Source of the DNA: Bacteroidales bacterium UBA1064
Lineage (GTDB): Bacteria; Bacteroidota; Bacteroidia; Bacteroidales; Tenuifilaceae
Length of the DNA stretch: 5,916 bases
Assembly: GCA_002316235.1 (NCBI GenBank)
Contig: DCDD01000117.1
Location: 1-5,916 of the forward strand
Direction of reading: 5' to 3'
Shown here: in pieces, positions 1-5,907 of the stretch
Position numbering within the stretch: the first letter of the stretch is position 1
Layout of the letters: the number at the start of each line of letters is the position of its first letter
Program-made: the position numbers and the translations under genes
The notes under the pieces: generated by a model
Databases searched by the model: none
Told to the model about the DNA's origin: nothing
The model's input: the letters and a program-made list of their open reading frames with translations, nothing else

Positions 1-60
1 CTCCCTTACCCTGTCAAATCCCACTTTTTGCTCAAAGCTGTCGGGGTAAATGCCCTGCAT
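1..60 (-). CDS. mutS2: N-terminal fragment of probable endonuclease MutS2 (runs off the left edge)
   Basis: Only the first 20 codons are in the window, beginning at the ATG whose complement is CAT at 58-60 and reading leftwards off the edge. The translation MQGIYPDSFEQKVGFDRVRE resembles the opening of Bacteroidetes MutS2 proteins, which typically begin with a Y-P-x-x-F-E-Q-K-I-G-F-D-x-I-R pattern. That match is from memory, not from a search. MutS2 is a MutS-family ATPase with a C-terminal Smr nuclease domain, linked in different bacteria to suppression of recombination or to ribosome rescue; none of those domains can be seen here. An AAGGA stretch lies about 9 nt upstream of the ATG, and a good Bacteroidetes -7 box lies about 65 nt upstream, so this looks like a genuine gene start. 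The preceding rubrerythrin gene is on the same strand but is separated by its own terminator. Confidence 0.68.
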   Translation of the reverse strand, partial: MQGIYPDSFEQKVGFDRVRE

Positions 61-124
61 TACATTATTTTCCTTTTATGTAGAGGTAAAAAACAAGGAT
101 TAAAAAACCAACTGTAACCTGCTG

Positions 125-158
125 CAAAGTTACAAAAATGTTGCAGGCTTAAGGTCAA
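125..158 (-). promoter_or_regulatory. Candidate Bacteroidetes-type promoter for mutS2
   Basis: On the minus strand, TAACTTTG (132 down to 125) matches the Bacteroidetes -7 consensus TAnnTTTG exactly and is followed by GC. A TTG at 158-156, within ATTG, lies 23 nt upstream and could be the -33 element, at the long end of the accepted spacing. The site sits between the rubrerythrin terminator and the probable mutS2 start, giving a leader of roughly 55-60 nt. It is a consensus match only; no transcript data support it. Confidence 0.55.
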
Positions 159-160
159 TG

Positions 161-192
161 GAAAAAGAATGGCCGGTGGGTAAACCGGCCAT
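161..192 (-). terminator. Intrinsic terminator of the rubrerythrin gene
   Basis: ATGGCCGGT (169-177) and ACCGGCCAT (184-192) form a perfect 9-bp GC-rich stem with a 6-nt loop. Read on the minus strand, the stem is followed at once by TCTTTTTC (168-161), a U-rich tract. It begins 17 bases beyond the rubrerythrin stop codon. This arrangement of strong stem, short loop and T run is a classic Rho-independent terminator. It separates rubrerythrin transcription from the probable mutS2 gene downstream on the same strand. Confidence 0.88.
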
Positions 193-209
193 GAAGATGC
201 AAGGACTGC

Positions 210-788
210 TTAGTAGTTGTTTGCCTTTTCCTCAAAGTATGCCTGAGGATGCTGACACACCGGGCAGTTCTTGGGTGGCTTTTTCCCCTTATGAACGTAC
301 CCGCACTTCCGGCACACCCACTCAATTTCTTCGTCGCGTTCAAAAACTTTGTCTTTTTCAACCTTTTCGAGAAGCCTTTTGTAGCGCTTTTCGTGTTCCA
401 CTTCTACCTTTGCAACCATTTTGAAGGCTGTGGCAATTCTCGTAAAACCTTCCTTTTCGGCAATATCTGCAAAATGGGGGTAGAGCTCCGACCATTCCTC
501 ATGTTCACCCATGGCTGCTGCCTTAAGGTTTTCGGCGGTTGTTCCAATAACACCAGCAGGGTATGAGGCGGTAATCTCAACCATGCCCCCCTCAAGGAAT
601 CTGAAGAATTGCTTGGCGTGCTGCTCCTCTTGTAGGGCTGTAGTCATAAAAATTTCGGCTATCTGCTCAAAGCCTTCCTCCTTGGCAACCTTTGAGAAAA
701 AGGTGTAACGGTTTTTTGCCTGCGATTCTCCTGCAAAGGCCTTCAGGAGATTTTTTTCGGTTTCGGTTCCCTTAACGCTCTTTTCCAT
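210..788 (-). CDS. rbr: Rubrerythrin (diiron peroxidase with C-terminal rubredoxin domain)
   Basis: This 192-aa cytoplasmic protein is a full-length classical rubrerythrin, a family that reduces hydrogen peroxide to water in anaerobes using electrons from a rubredoxin-like donor. Residues about 5-145 form the four-helix ferritin-like domain. The diiron ligand pattern is complete: E21 in the AGESQAKNRY motif, E54-x-x-H57, E95 and E98 in GEHEEW, and E129-x-x-H132. Residues about 154-188 form the rubredoxin-like domain with two CxxC pairs, C159/C162 and C175/C178, which bind one iron. There is no signal peptide. The ATG at 788 is preferred because the family motifs start 20 residues in, as usual, although the A-rich leader shows no Shine-Dalgarno. 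The gene is monocistronic: its own promoter box lies about 43 nt upstream, a terminator follows the stop, and gdhA is divergent. Iron or peroxide control is plausible, but no operator is evident. Confidence 0.97.
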   Translation of the reverse strand: MEKSVKGTETEKNLLKAFAGESQAKNRYTFFSKVAKEEGFEQIAEIFMTTALQEEQHAKQFFRFLEGGMVEITASYPAGVIGTTAENLKAAAMGEHEEWSELYPHFADIAEKEGFTRIATAFKMVAKVEVEHEKRYKRLLEKVEKDKVFERDEEIEWVCRKCGYVHKGKKPPKNCPVCQHPQAYFEEKANNY

Positions 789-830
789 TTTGCTTGACTT
801 TTAGTTTTGTTATACTCCCAGCTAAGGTAG

Positions 831-860
831 CAAAAATAGTTAACAGTCTTTTATGTAAAA
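831..860 (-). promoter_or_regulatory. Candidate Bacteroidetes-type promoter for rubrerythrin
   Basis: On the minus strand, TATTTTTG (838 down to 831) is an exact TAnnTTTG -7 box. TTTT at 860-857 lies 18 nt upstream and is a weak partner for the TTTG-type -33 element. Transcription would start near 824, giving a leader of about 35 nt before the ATG at 788. Assignment rests on consensus and position. Confidence 0.5.
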
Positions 861-914
861 CTTTAACTTGTTGGAAAACTCTACCTTGATGCTACAAGAC
901 TTCCAATAATATTA

Positions 915-949
915 TTGATTCCATAAAACCTATGGCTTAAGTATAATTG
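915..949 (+). promoter_or_regulatory. Tentative promoter for glutamate dehydrogenase
   Basis: TATAATTG at 942-949 differs from the Bacteroidetes -7 consensus TAnnTTTG at one position, and TTG at 915-917 lies 24 nt upstream as a possible -33 element, slightly too far. If it is used, the transcript would have a leader of about 110 nt. TACCTTG at 884-890 and TAAATTG at 1024-1030 are competing weak candidates, so the choice is uncertain. Confidence 0.28.
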
Positions 950-1066
950 TGTGAGTTGATTATTAATTTAAAAAATATCAAAAAAATACAATAAAAAATA
1001 TCCCGTTGGGCTTTTTTTTACATTAAATTGCTCAAAAACAACCTAACCAATTTAAACCTATTGACT

Positions 1067-2422
1067 ATGAAAAACATTGCACTTCAGGAAAAGGTGAACG
1101 CTTTTATGGCAAGCCTTACTGCAAAAAACCCCGGCGAAACGGAATTTCATCAGGCCGTTAGGGAAGTCGTTGAGAGCTTAATGCCTTTTATAGACGAGAA
1201 TCCGATATACTCGGACGAAAAGATCTTGGAACGCATTACCGAACCCGAAAGGGTGATTATTTTTCGTGTACCCTGGATAGACGACAGGGGTAACCTTCAG
1301 ATAAACCGAGGCTACAGAATAGAGATGAACAGTGCCATTGGCCCATACAAGGGGGGATTACGCTTTCACCCAACAGTCAACCTGAGTATTCTTAAATTTC
1401 TGGCATTCGAGCAGGTGTTTAAGAATAGCCTCACCTCACTACCCATGGGAGGAGGGAAGGGGGGATCTGACTTCGATCCCAAAGGAAAAAGCGATAAGGA
1501 GGTTATGCGCTTTTGCCAAAGCTTTATGACGGAACTTTACCGGCATATTGGGCCCAATACCGATGTTCCTGCCGGAGATATAGGAGTTGGGGGCCGGGAG
1601 ATTGGATACCTGTTTGGGCAGTACAAACGTATAGTAAACGAGTTTACGGGTGTGCTTACAGGCAAGGGGTTGAAGTGGGGAGGGTCGTTAATTCGCCCCG
1701 AAGCGACCGGTTATGGCAACGTGTATTTTGCACAGGAGATGCTGAAAACTCGCGGCCAAAGCATTGAGGGTAAAATTGTTACGGTTTCAGGTTCGGGCAA
1801 TGTGGCTCAATTTACAGTTGAGAAGGCAGTTGAACTAGGAGGGAAAGTGGTAACCCTTTCCGATTCCGATGGATTCATCTATGATTCAGAAGGCATTAAC
1901 ACTGAAAAGTTGGCGTATGTAAAATGGCTTAAAAACGATAAGAGGGGGCGTATCAAGGAGTATGCTGACAAGTATAAATGCGAGTACTACCCCGCCGAAC
2001 GTCCATGGAGTATAAAGTGCGACATTGCACTACCCTCCGCAACCCAGAACGAAATTAATGGGGAAGAGGCAAAAACGCTGGTTCGAAATGGCTGTATGTG
2101 TGTTTCGGAGGGTGCAAATATGCCTTCGACACCAGAGGCTATAGAGGTTTTCCTGAATGCCAAAATTCTTTTTGGCCCTGGCAAAGCTGCCAATGCTGGT
2201 GGAGTAGCTACTTCAGGACTCGAAATGTCACAAAATGCACTTCGCCTTTCATGGACCCGTGAAGAGGTTGACAACCGCCTCCGCCTTATCATGTCCAACA
2301 TTCACGAGACCTGTATGAAATACGGTAAAGCAGATGATGGTTTTATTAACTATGTGAATGGCGCCAATATTGGCGGATTTGTGAAGGTAGCCGATTCTAT
2401 GATAGCCCAAGGTGCTGTGTAG
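1067..2422 (+). CDS. gdhA: Glutamate dehydrogenase, hexameric small-subunit type, probably NADP-dependent
   Basis: The 451-aa product matches the length of hexameric bacterial glutamate dehydrogenases (about 445-450 aa), which interconvert 2-oxoglutarate plus ammonium and glutamate in the cytoplasm. The dimerisation and substrate domain comes first: PYKGGLRFHP (K95) binds glutamate, LPMGGGKGG (K131) is the family signature with the catalytic lysine, and VPAGDIGVGGREIG holds the catalytic aspartate D171. A Rossmann domain starts near 235, with GSGNVA at 242-247 as the dinucleotide loop. SDSDG at 265-269 is at the cofactor-selecting strand end; NADP preference is inferred from similarity to the GdhA type, not proven. 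ANAGGVATSGLEMSQN (375-390) is the conserved C-terminal part of the active site. ATG 1067 is chosen over an in-frame TTG at 1028 because the extra 13 residues are not family-like and the 451-aa length fits. It is followed by a 436-base gap before pntA on the same strand. Confidence 0.96.
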   Translation: MKNIALQEKVNAFMASLTAKNPGETEFHQAVREVVESLMPFIDENPIYSDEKILERITEPERVIIFRVPWIDDRGNLQINRGYRIEMNSAIGPYKGGLRFHPTVNLSILKFLAFEQVFKNSLTSLPMGGGKGGSDFDPKGKSDKEVMRFCQSFMTELYRHIGPNTDVPAGDIGVGGREIGYLFGQYKRIVNEFTGVLTGKGLKWGGSLIRPEATGYGNVYFAQEMLKTRGQSIEGKIVTVSGSGNVAQFTVEKAVELGGKVVTLSDSDGFIYDSEGINTEKLAYVKWLKNDKRGRIKEYADKYKCEYYPAERPWSIKCDIALPSATQNEINGEEAKTLVRNGCMCVSEGANMPSTPEAIEVFLNAKILFGPGKAANAGGVATSGLEMSQNALRLSWTREEVDNRLRLIMSNIHETCMKYGKADDGFINYVNGANIGGFVKVADSMIAQGAV

Positions 2423-2447
2423 AAAGTTTTTCACCCATTTGGTTAAA

Positions 2448-2465
2448 ATCGCATCTTTTGGCGAT
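2448..2465 (+). terminator. Possible weak 3' hairpin of gdhA
   Basis: ATCGC (2448-2452) and GCGAT (2461-2465) form a 5-bp stem around an 8-nt loop, 25 bases after the gdhA stop. No T tract follows, so it is a poor intrinsic terminator. It may instead protect the 3' end or be chance. Confidence 0.25.
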
Positions 2466-2742
2466 AGCGTGCCTAAACTTGATATTCAGGAGAGTGGGGT
2501 TAATCTTTCTTTACCATTTTGATGCAACTTGCTAGCTTATGTCATATTCCTTTTCAAAATTACCACTTACATTTGGCAGAAAAATGCACTCATCAAATTT
2601 TTAAACCCGAAGTGCCAACTTGTAATTATTCTTTATTTATGGAGATAGTTAAGTTGAGCAGATCATTTAGTTGATCTTCCTACGGTTGCTAATGGTTAGG
2701 AAAACAGATAAATGATGGGTGGCAGGTTGCAAAAGCAATGTG

Positions 2743-2796
2743 TTAACGGGAGTAATATGAAACATGAAGCTTAATGCGAACATTATGTCCCGTTAA
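2743..2796. repeat. Perfect 9-bp inverted repeat with structured interior, upstream of pntA
   Basis: TTAACGGGA (2743-2751) and TCCCGTTAA (2788-2796) are exact reverse complements separated by 36 bases. Inside, TAAT (2753-2756) can pair with ATTA (2782-2785), and CATGAAGCTTAATG (2763-2776) is itself nearly palindromic, so the whole element could fold into a long hairpin. It ends 62 bases before the pntA start. It could be a late terminator for gdhA (the right arm is followed by a weak TTAAATTCTTTT run), an operator, or part of a structured leader. The sequence alone does not decide between these. Confidence 0.6.
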
Positions 2797-2800
2797 ATTC

Positions 2801-2830
2801 TTTTAAAATACAGTAAATAGATGATGTTTG
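2801..2830 (+). promoter_or_regulatory. Tentative promoter for pntAB
   Basis: GATGTTTG at 2823-2830 differs from the Bacteroidetes -7 box TAnnTTTG by one base (G for the first T), and TTTT at 2801-2804 lies 18 nt upstream in the -33 position. Transcription from here would give a leader of about 20 nt and would place the 9-bp inverted repeat just upstream of the promoter. The match is weak. Confidence 0.27.
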
Positions 2831-2858
2831 TAGAGACCGACATTAAATTTTACAAGAT

Positions 2859-4400
2859 ATGAATGTAGGAATTCCTAAAGAATTACTTCAACATGAGCTA
2901 AGGGTTGCCGCTACTCCCAAAACCGTGGTTAGATTGAAAAAGCAGGGTTTTGAGGTGTTAGTAGAGTCCGGATGTGGTGTCCGGGCCAAGTTCTCGGACG
3001 AGGAGTATGTAGCGACGGGTGCTGAGGTTGTCTCTTCGGCTCAAGAGTTGTACTCATCCTCGGATATAATACTAAAGGTTCAACCGCCTACCGAAGCCGA
3101 GGTTGGTTTGATGAAGCGTGGCACATTGCTATTAAGCTACCTGTTTCCCGCTCAAAATTTGCCCCTACTGGGCAAGCTTGCCGAGGCAGGTATCAATGCT
3201 ATAGCCATGGATGCCATCCCTAGAATTTCGAGGGCACAGAAAATGGATGTGCTATCGTCTATGGCCAACATTTCGGGATACAGAGCTGTAGTTGAAGCCG
3301 CTAACTATTTTGGACGGTTTTTAAACGGCCAGATTACCGCTGCAGGGAAGGTTGAGCCTGCCAAAGTGCTGGTTATCGGAACTGGAGTTGCGGGCCTGGC
3401 AGCTATTGGCACGGCAAAATCGCTTGGAGCAATTGTTAGGGCATTCGATACGCGTAAGGAGGCCAGAGAGCAAATTCAGTCCATGGGAGCACAATTCATA
3501 ACGGTTGAGATTGACGAGGATGGCTCCACTGCTTCGGGCTATAGCAAGGAGATGAGCCAGGCTTATATTGATGCCGAAATGGCGCTGTTTAAGAGGCAAG
3601 CTGCTGAAGTTGATATCATCATCACTACTGCGCAAATACCAGGGAAGGCCGCTCCAAAGCTGCTGCTTGAGGAACATGTTATGGCTATGAAGCCGGGCTC
3701 GGTTATTATTGATCTGGCGGCTCCTACAGGTGGTAACTGCGTGCTAACCAAAAAGGATGAGGTTTACACAACTCCAAACGGTGTGGTGATTGCCGGAAGG
3801 GTTGATACCCTTCCCACCCAGGCCAGCTTCCTATATGGCAACAACCTGTGTAACCTGCTCGACGATATGGGAAAAGCGGAAAATTTCAGGATAGACATGA
3901 ACGACGACGTCATCAAGCGGGCAATGGTTACTTACAATGGCAAGGTAAACTGGCCTCCTGAGCCGCTGGCGGTTAGCGCACAAGCCAAAAAGACCGAAGC
4001 TGGTAAGCCTTCCCCTGAGGAGGAAGCTGCCAAAAAGGCCGGAAAAGTTAAAAAAGCGCTGATTTCCAACGTCATTTGGCTTGCCGTTGTCGGAGCCTTA
4101 TTATTCCTCCTGGGAAAGGTTGCACCTGCTGATTTCATGGGGCATATCACCGCTTTTGTTCTGGCTGTTTTTGTTGGCTGGAATGTTATATGGAACGTTA
4201 CCCATGCCCTGCATACCCCGTTGATGTCGGTTACCAACGCCATTAGTGGTATCATTATCATAGGCGGTTTGCTGCAAATACAGAACGATTTTTCTGACCC
4301 TAGAACCATTATGGCATTCATAGCCATACTGATTGCCTTCATCAACATTGTTGGCGGTTTTACGGTTACCTATAGGATGTTGAAAATGTTTAAAAAGTAA
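2859..4400 (+). CDS. pntA: Proton-translocating NAD(P) transhydrogenase, alpha subunit
   Basis: The 513-aa protein is close to the length of E. coli PntA (510 aa) and has the same fused layout. Residues 1 to about 370 are the NAD(H)-binding domain I, on the cytoplasmic face. Within it, R122, Q127 and D130 in PRISRAQKMD form the conserved RQD loop, VLVIGTGVAG (170-179) carries the GxGxxG dinucleotide loop, and D197 ends the second Rossmann strand. An Ala/Lys/Glu-rich linker (about 371-400) leads to four predicted membrane helices, roughly 403-420, 427-445, 459-476 and 483-504. This fused form differs from the split PntAA/PntAB type of Rhodospirillum. The complex drives NADP+ reduction by NADH using the proton-motive force. 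ATG 2859 gives the family N-terminus (xVGIPKE) directly. pntB follows after 7 bases, so the two are co-transcribed. Confidence 0.97.
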   Translation: MNVGIPKELLQHELRVAATPKTVVRLKKQGFEVLVESGCGVRAKFSDEEYVATGAEVVSSAQELYSSSDIILKVQPPTEAEVGLMKRGTLLLSYLFPAQNLPLLGKLAEAGINAIAMDAIPRISRAQKMDVLSSMANISGYRAVVEAANYFGRFLNGQITAAGKVEPAKVLVIGTGVAGLAAIGTAKSLGAIVRAFDTRKEAREQIQSMGAQFITVEIDEDGSTASGYSKEMSQAYIDAEMALFKRQAAEVDIIITTAQIPGKAAPKLLLEEHVMAMKPGSVIIDLAAPTGGNCVLTKKDEVYTTPNGVVIAGRVDTLPTQASFLYGNNLCNLLDDMGKAENFRIDMNDDVIKRAMVTYNGKVNWPPEPLAVSAQAKKTEAGKPSPEEEAAKKAGKVKKALISNVIWLAVVGALLFLLGKVAPADFMGHITAFVLAVFVGWNVIWNVTHALHTPLMSVTNAISGIIIIGGLLQIQNDFSDPRTIMAFIAILIAFINIVGGFTVTYRMLKMFKK

Positions 4401-4407
4401 ACGGAGT

Positions 4408-5796
4408 ATGATTTCAACCAATATTCAAATAGCAGCCTACCTTTTCGCCTCAATTCTTTTCATTCTAAGCTTGTCGGGGTTATCGTCACAGGAATCGGCC
4501 AAAAAGGGTGTAATTTATGGCATTGTGGGCATGGCAATTGCCCTGTGTGCCACCCTGTTCGGCGGTAATATTCAAGGCTACGTTTACATTATTGTTGCCA
4601 TGGTAGTTGCTTCGGTTATTGGCGTTATTGTTGCCCGCAAGGTGCAGATGACGGCCATGCCCCAGCTGATTGCCCTTTTGCATAGTTTTGTTGGACTAGC
4701 TGCCGTTCTGGTGGGTTTTAGCTCATTCATAGACCCCAAAACCGTTAGCATGGCTGGCGCCGAGAGGGCTATCCACATGGTGGAAATTTTTGTGGGAATA
4801 TTTATCGGGGCCATCACCTTCACCGGTTCAATTATTGCCTGGGGGAAGTTAACGGAAAATATTACCAGTAAACCTCTTGTATTTAAAGGAAAGGATGTGG
4901 TTAATGTAGTTCTTTTGTTGGCTTCAGTAGTCTTGGGCGTTATGTTTGTTGGCCAGGGTGGCACTCATGGTATGCCGTTCCTTATTGCCATGACCGTTAT
5001 TGCAGCATTTTTTGGAGTAATGCTGGTTATGGCAATTGGAGGTGCTGACATGCCGGTAGTAATTTCTATGCTCAACTCGCTTTCGGGATGGACCGCTGCT
5101 GCTTCGGGTTTTATGCTGGGCAACGATTTGCTGATAGTTACAGGGGCGCTGGTGGGCAGCTCGGGGGCTATCCTTTCCATTATCATGTGCAGGGCCATGA
5201 ACAGGTCGTTTTTTGCGGTTATTTCCGGAGGCTTTGGCCAGGAGGTAAAAACCGGTAGAAAGCTGGAGGGTAAGGTTAACTCGATGACGCACGATGAGGC
5301 GGCAGAGTGGCTAAAAGAGGCTCAATCTGTTGTAATTGTTCCCGGATACGGCATGGCTGTGGCAAAGGCACAATATCCTATACACGACATGGTGGAAAAA
5401 CTTCGAAGTCAGGGCAAATCGGTTAAATTTGGCATTCACCCGGTTGCCGGAAGGCTTCCGGGTCACATGAACGTTCTTCTTGCCGAGGCCAACGTGCCCT
5501 ACGATATCGTGCTGGAGATGGACGAGGTTAACCCGGAACTTCCCGAAACAGATGTAGCCATGGTGGTTGGAGCTAACGATACGGTGAACCCCGGAGCTCA
5601 GGAAGACCCATCAAGCCCGATTTACGGAATGCCCGTGGTGGAGGTTTGGAAAGCCAAAAGAGTGATTGTTATGAAGCGTTCCATGGCTGTTGGGTATGCC
5701 GGGGTGGAAAACCCACTTTTCTACAAGGAAAACGTGAGCATGCTTTACGGCGATGCAAAGGATAGCGTTGATAAAATCAATGCAAAACTTGGCTAG
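4408..5796 (+). CDS. pntB: Proton-translocating NAD(P) transhydrogenase, beta subunit
   Basis: At 462 aa this matches E. coli PntB in length. The first 270 or so residues are strongly hydrophobic and form domain II, with about nine membrane helices. H92 in MPQLIALLHSFVG corresponds to the proton-channel histidine (E. coli H91). D214 in GGADMPVV and N223 in MLNSLSGW match other residues important for coupling. Residues about 290-462 are the NADP(H)-binding domain III: GYGMAVA (313-319) is the Rossmann loop, HPVAGRLPGHMNVLLAEA (344-361) and GANDTVNPGAQ (388-398) are family signatures, and K423-R424-S425 contacts the NADP phosphate in relatives. The gene starts 7 bases after the pntA stop. A GGAG (4403-4406) ends only one base before the ATG, too close for a normal ribosome site, so translational coupling to pntA is likely. 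A strong terminator closes the operon. Confidence 0.97.
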   Translation: MISTNIQIAAYLFASILFILSLSGLSSQESAKKGVIYGIVGMAIALCATLFGGNIQGYVYIIVAMVVASVIGVIVARKVQMTAMPQLIALLHSFVGLAAVLVGFSSFIDPKTVSMAGAERAIHMVEIFVGIFIGAITFTGSIIAWGKLTENITSKPLVFKGKDVVNVVLLLASVVLGVMFVGQGGTHGMPFLIAMTVIAAFFGVMLVMAIGGADMPVVISMLNSLSGWTAAASGFMLGNDLLIVTGALVGSSGAILSIIMCRAMNRSFFAVISGGFGQEVKTGRKLEGKVNSMTHDEAAEWLKEAQSVVIVPGYGMAVAKAQYPIHDMVEKLRSQGKSVKFGIHPVAGRLPGHMNVLLAEANVPYDIVLEMDEVNPELPETDVAMVVGANDTVNPGAQEDPSSPIYGMPVVEVWKAKRVIVMKRSMAVGYAGVENPLFYKENVSMLYGDAKDSVDKINAKLG

Positions 5797-5811
5797 TTCG
5801 GACCAGCAAGT

Positions 5812-5838
5812 AAAAATCCCGGGAAACCGGGATTTTTT
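5812..5838 (+). terminator. Intrinsic terminator of the pntAB operon
   Basis: AAAAATCCCGG (5812-5822) pairs perfectly with CCGGGATTTTT (5827-5837) around a GAAA tetraloop, a stable GNRA loop. The stem runs into a six-T tract (5833-5838). It begins 16 bases after the pntB stop. Because the left arm starts with five A residues, the structure also works on the minus strand and may serve a convergent gene beyond the right edge. Confidence 0.92.
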
Positions 5839-5891
5839 GTATCTATTTTGCAGATGTGAGAAGGATAAAGAATTCAAAATTCAAAGACCTG

Positions 5892-5907
5892 TCCGCCTAC
5901 CGGCGGA
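5892..5907. repeat. GC-rich palindrome at the right edge, resembling a dispersed intergenic repeat
   Basis: TCCGCC (5892-5897) and GGCGGA (5902-5907) form a 6-bp all-but-one GC stem with a TACC loop, in otherwise AT-rich DNA. Flanking GAC (5886-5888) and GTC (5912-5914) could extend the pairing past a small internal loop. It is preceded by a duplicated ATTCAAA (5872-5878 and 5879-5885). Similar TCCGCC/GGCGGA palindromes recur between genes in many Bacteroidetes genomes in my experience of the group, but only one copy is visible here and the window ends within 9 bases. Confidence 0.5.

Larger units (their letters stand above)
789..1066. other. Divergent intergenic region between rubrerythrin and glutamate dehydrogenase
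   Basis: This 278-base AT-rich stretch separates two divergently transcribed genes and must carry both promoters. The rubrerythrin box is at 831-838. On the plus strand no exact TAnnTTTG exists. The nearest candidates are TATAATTG at 942-949, TACCTTG at 884-890 and TAAATTG at 1024-1030. The gdhA-proximal half is notably A-rich on the plus strand (961-1000) and is followed by a CCCGTTGGGC plus T-tract element at 1002-1019. I see no reading frame worth calling and no RNA gene. Confidence 0.7.
2423..2858. other. Non-coding gap between gdhA and pntA with several inverted repeats
   Basis: This 436-base AT-rich stretch contains no convincing gene; the longest small frame noted (2712-2774, 20 codons) lacks support. 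It holds a small hairpin just after gdhA (2448-2465), TTGGCA/TGCCAA (2573-2578 and 2613-2618), AGATCA/TGATCT (2660-2665 and 2672-2677), TTCCTA/TAGGAA (2677-2682 and 2697-2702) and a stronger 9-bp inverted repeat (2743-2751 and 2788-2796). No stem ends in a strong T run, so the gdhA terminator is not clearly located. No tRNA or recognisable riboswitch is seen. Confidence 0.7.

Noticed and set aside
1020..1029. ACATTAAATT shared between the gdhA leader (1020-1029) and the pntA leader (2840-2849)
   Set aside because: The match is 10 bases of AT-rich sequence at different distances from the two starts (38 and 9 bases), which is easily chance in such DNA.
1028..1066. Longer glutamate dehydrogenase start at a TTG codon, adding 13 residues
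   Set aside because: The added residues are a low-complexity Asn/Leu stretch not typical of the family, the codon is TTG, and the ATG at 1067 gives the usual family length of about 450 residues.
1987..2301. Antisense open frames over gdhA, pntA, pntB and rubrerythrin (for example this one and 3321-3677, 3932-4348, 4584-4964)
   Set aside because: They lie opposite strongly conserved coding sequence, have no recognisable domains, and arise from the codon use of the real genes.
2573..2618. TTGGCA/TGCCAA inverted repeat after gdhA as its terminator
   Set aside because: The arms are 6 bp with a 34-base loop and the extension is imperfect; the downstream T content is scattered, so it does not meet terminator criteria.
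2712..2774. Small 20-codon reading frame in the gdhA-pntA gap
   Set aside because: It is very short, has no ribosome-binding or promoter context, overlaps the inverted repeat and shows no recognisable peptide features.
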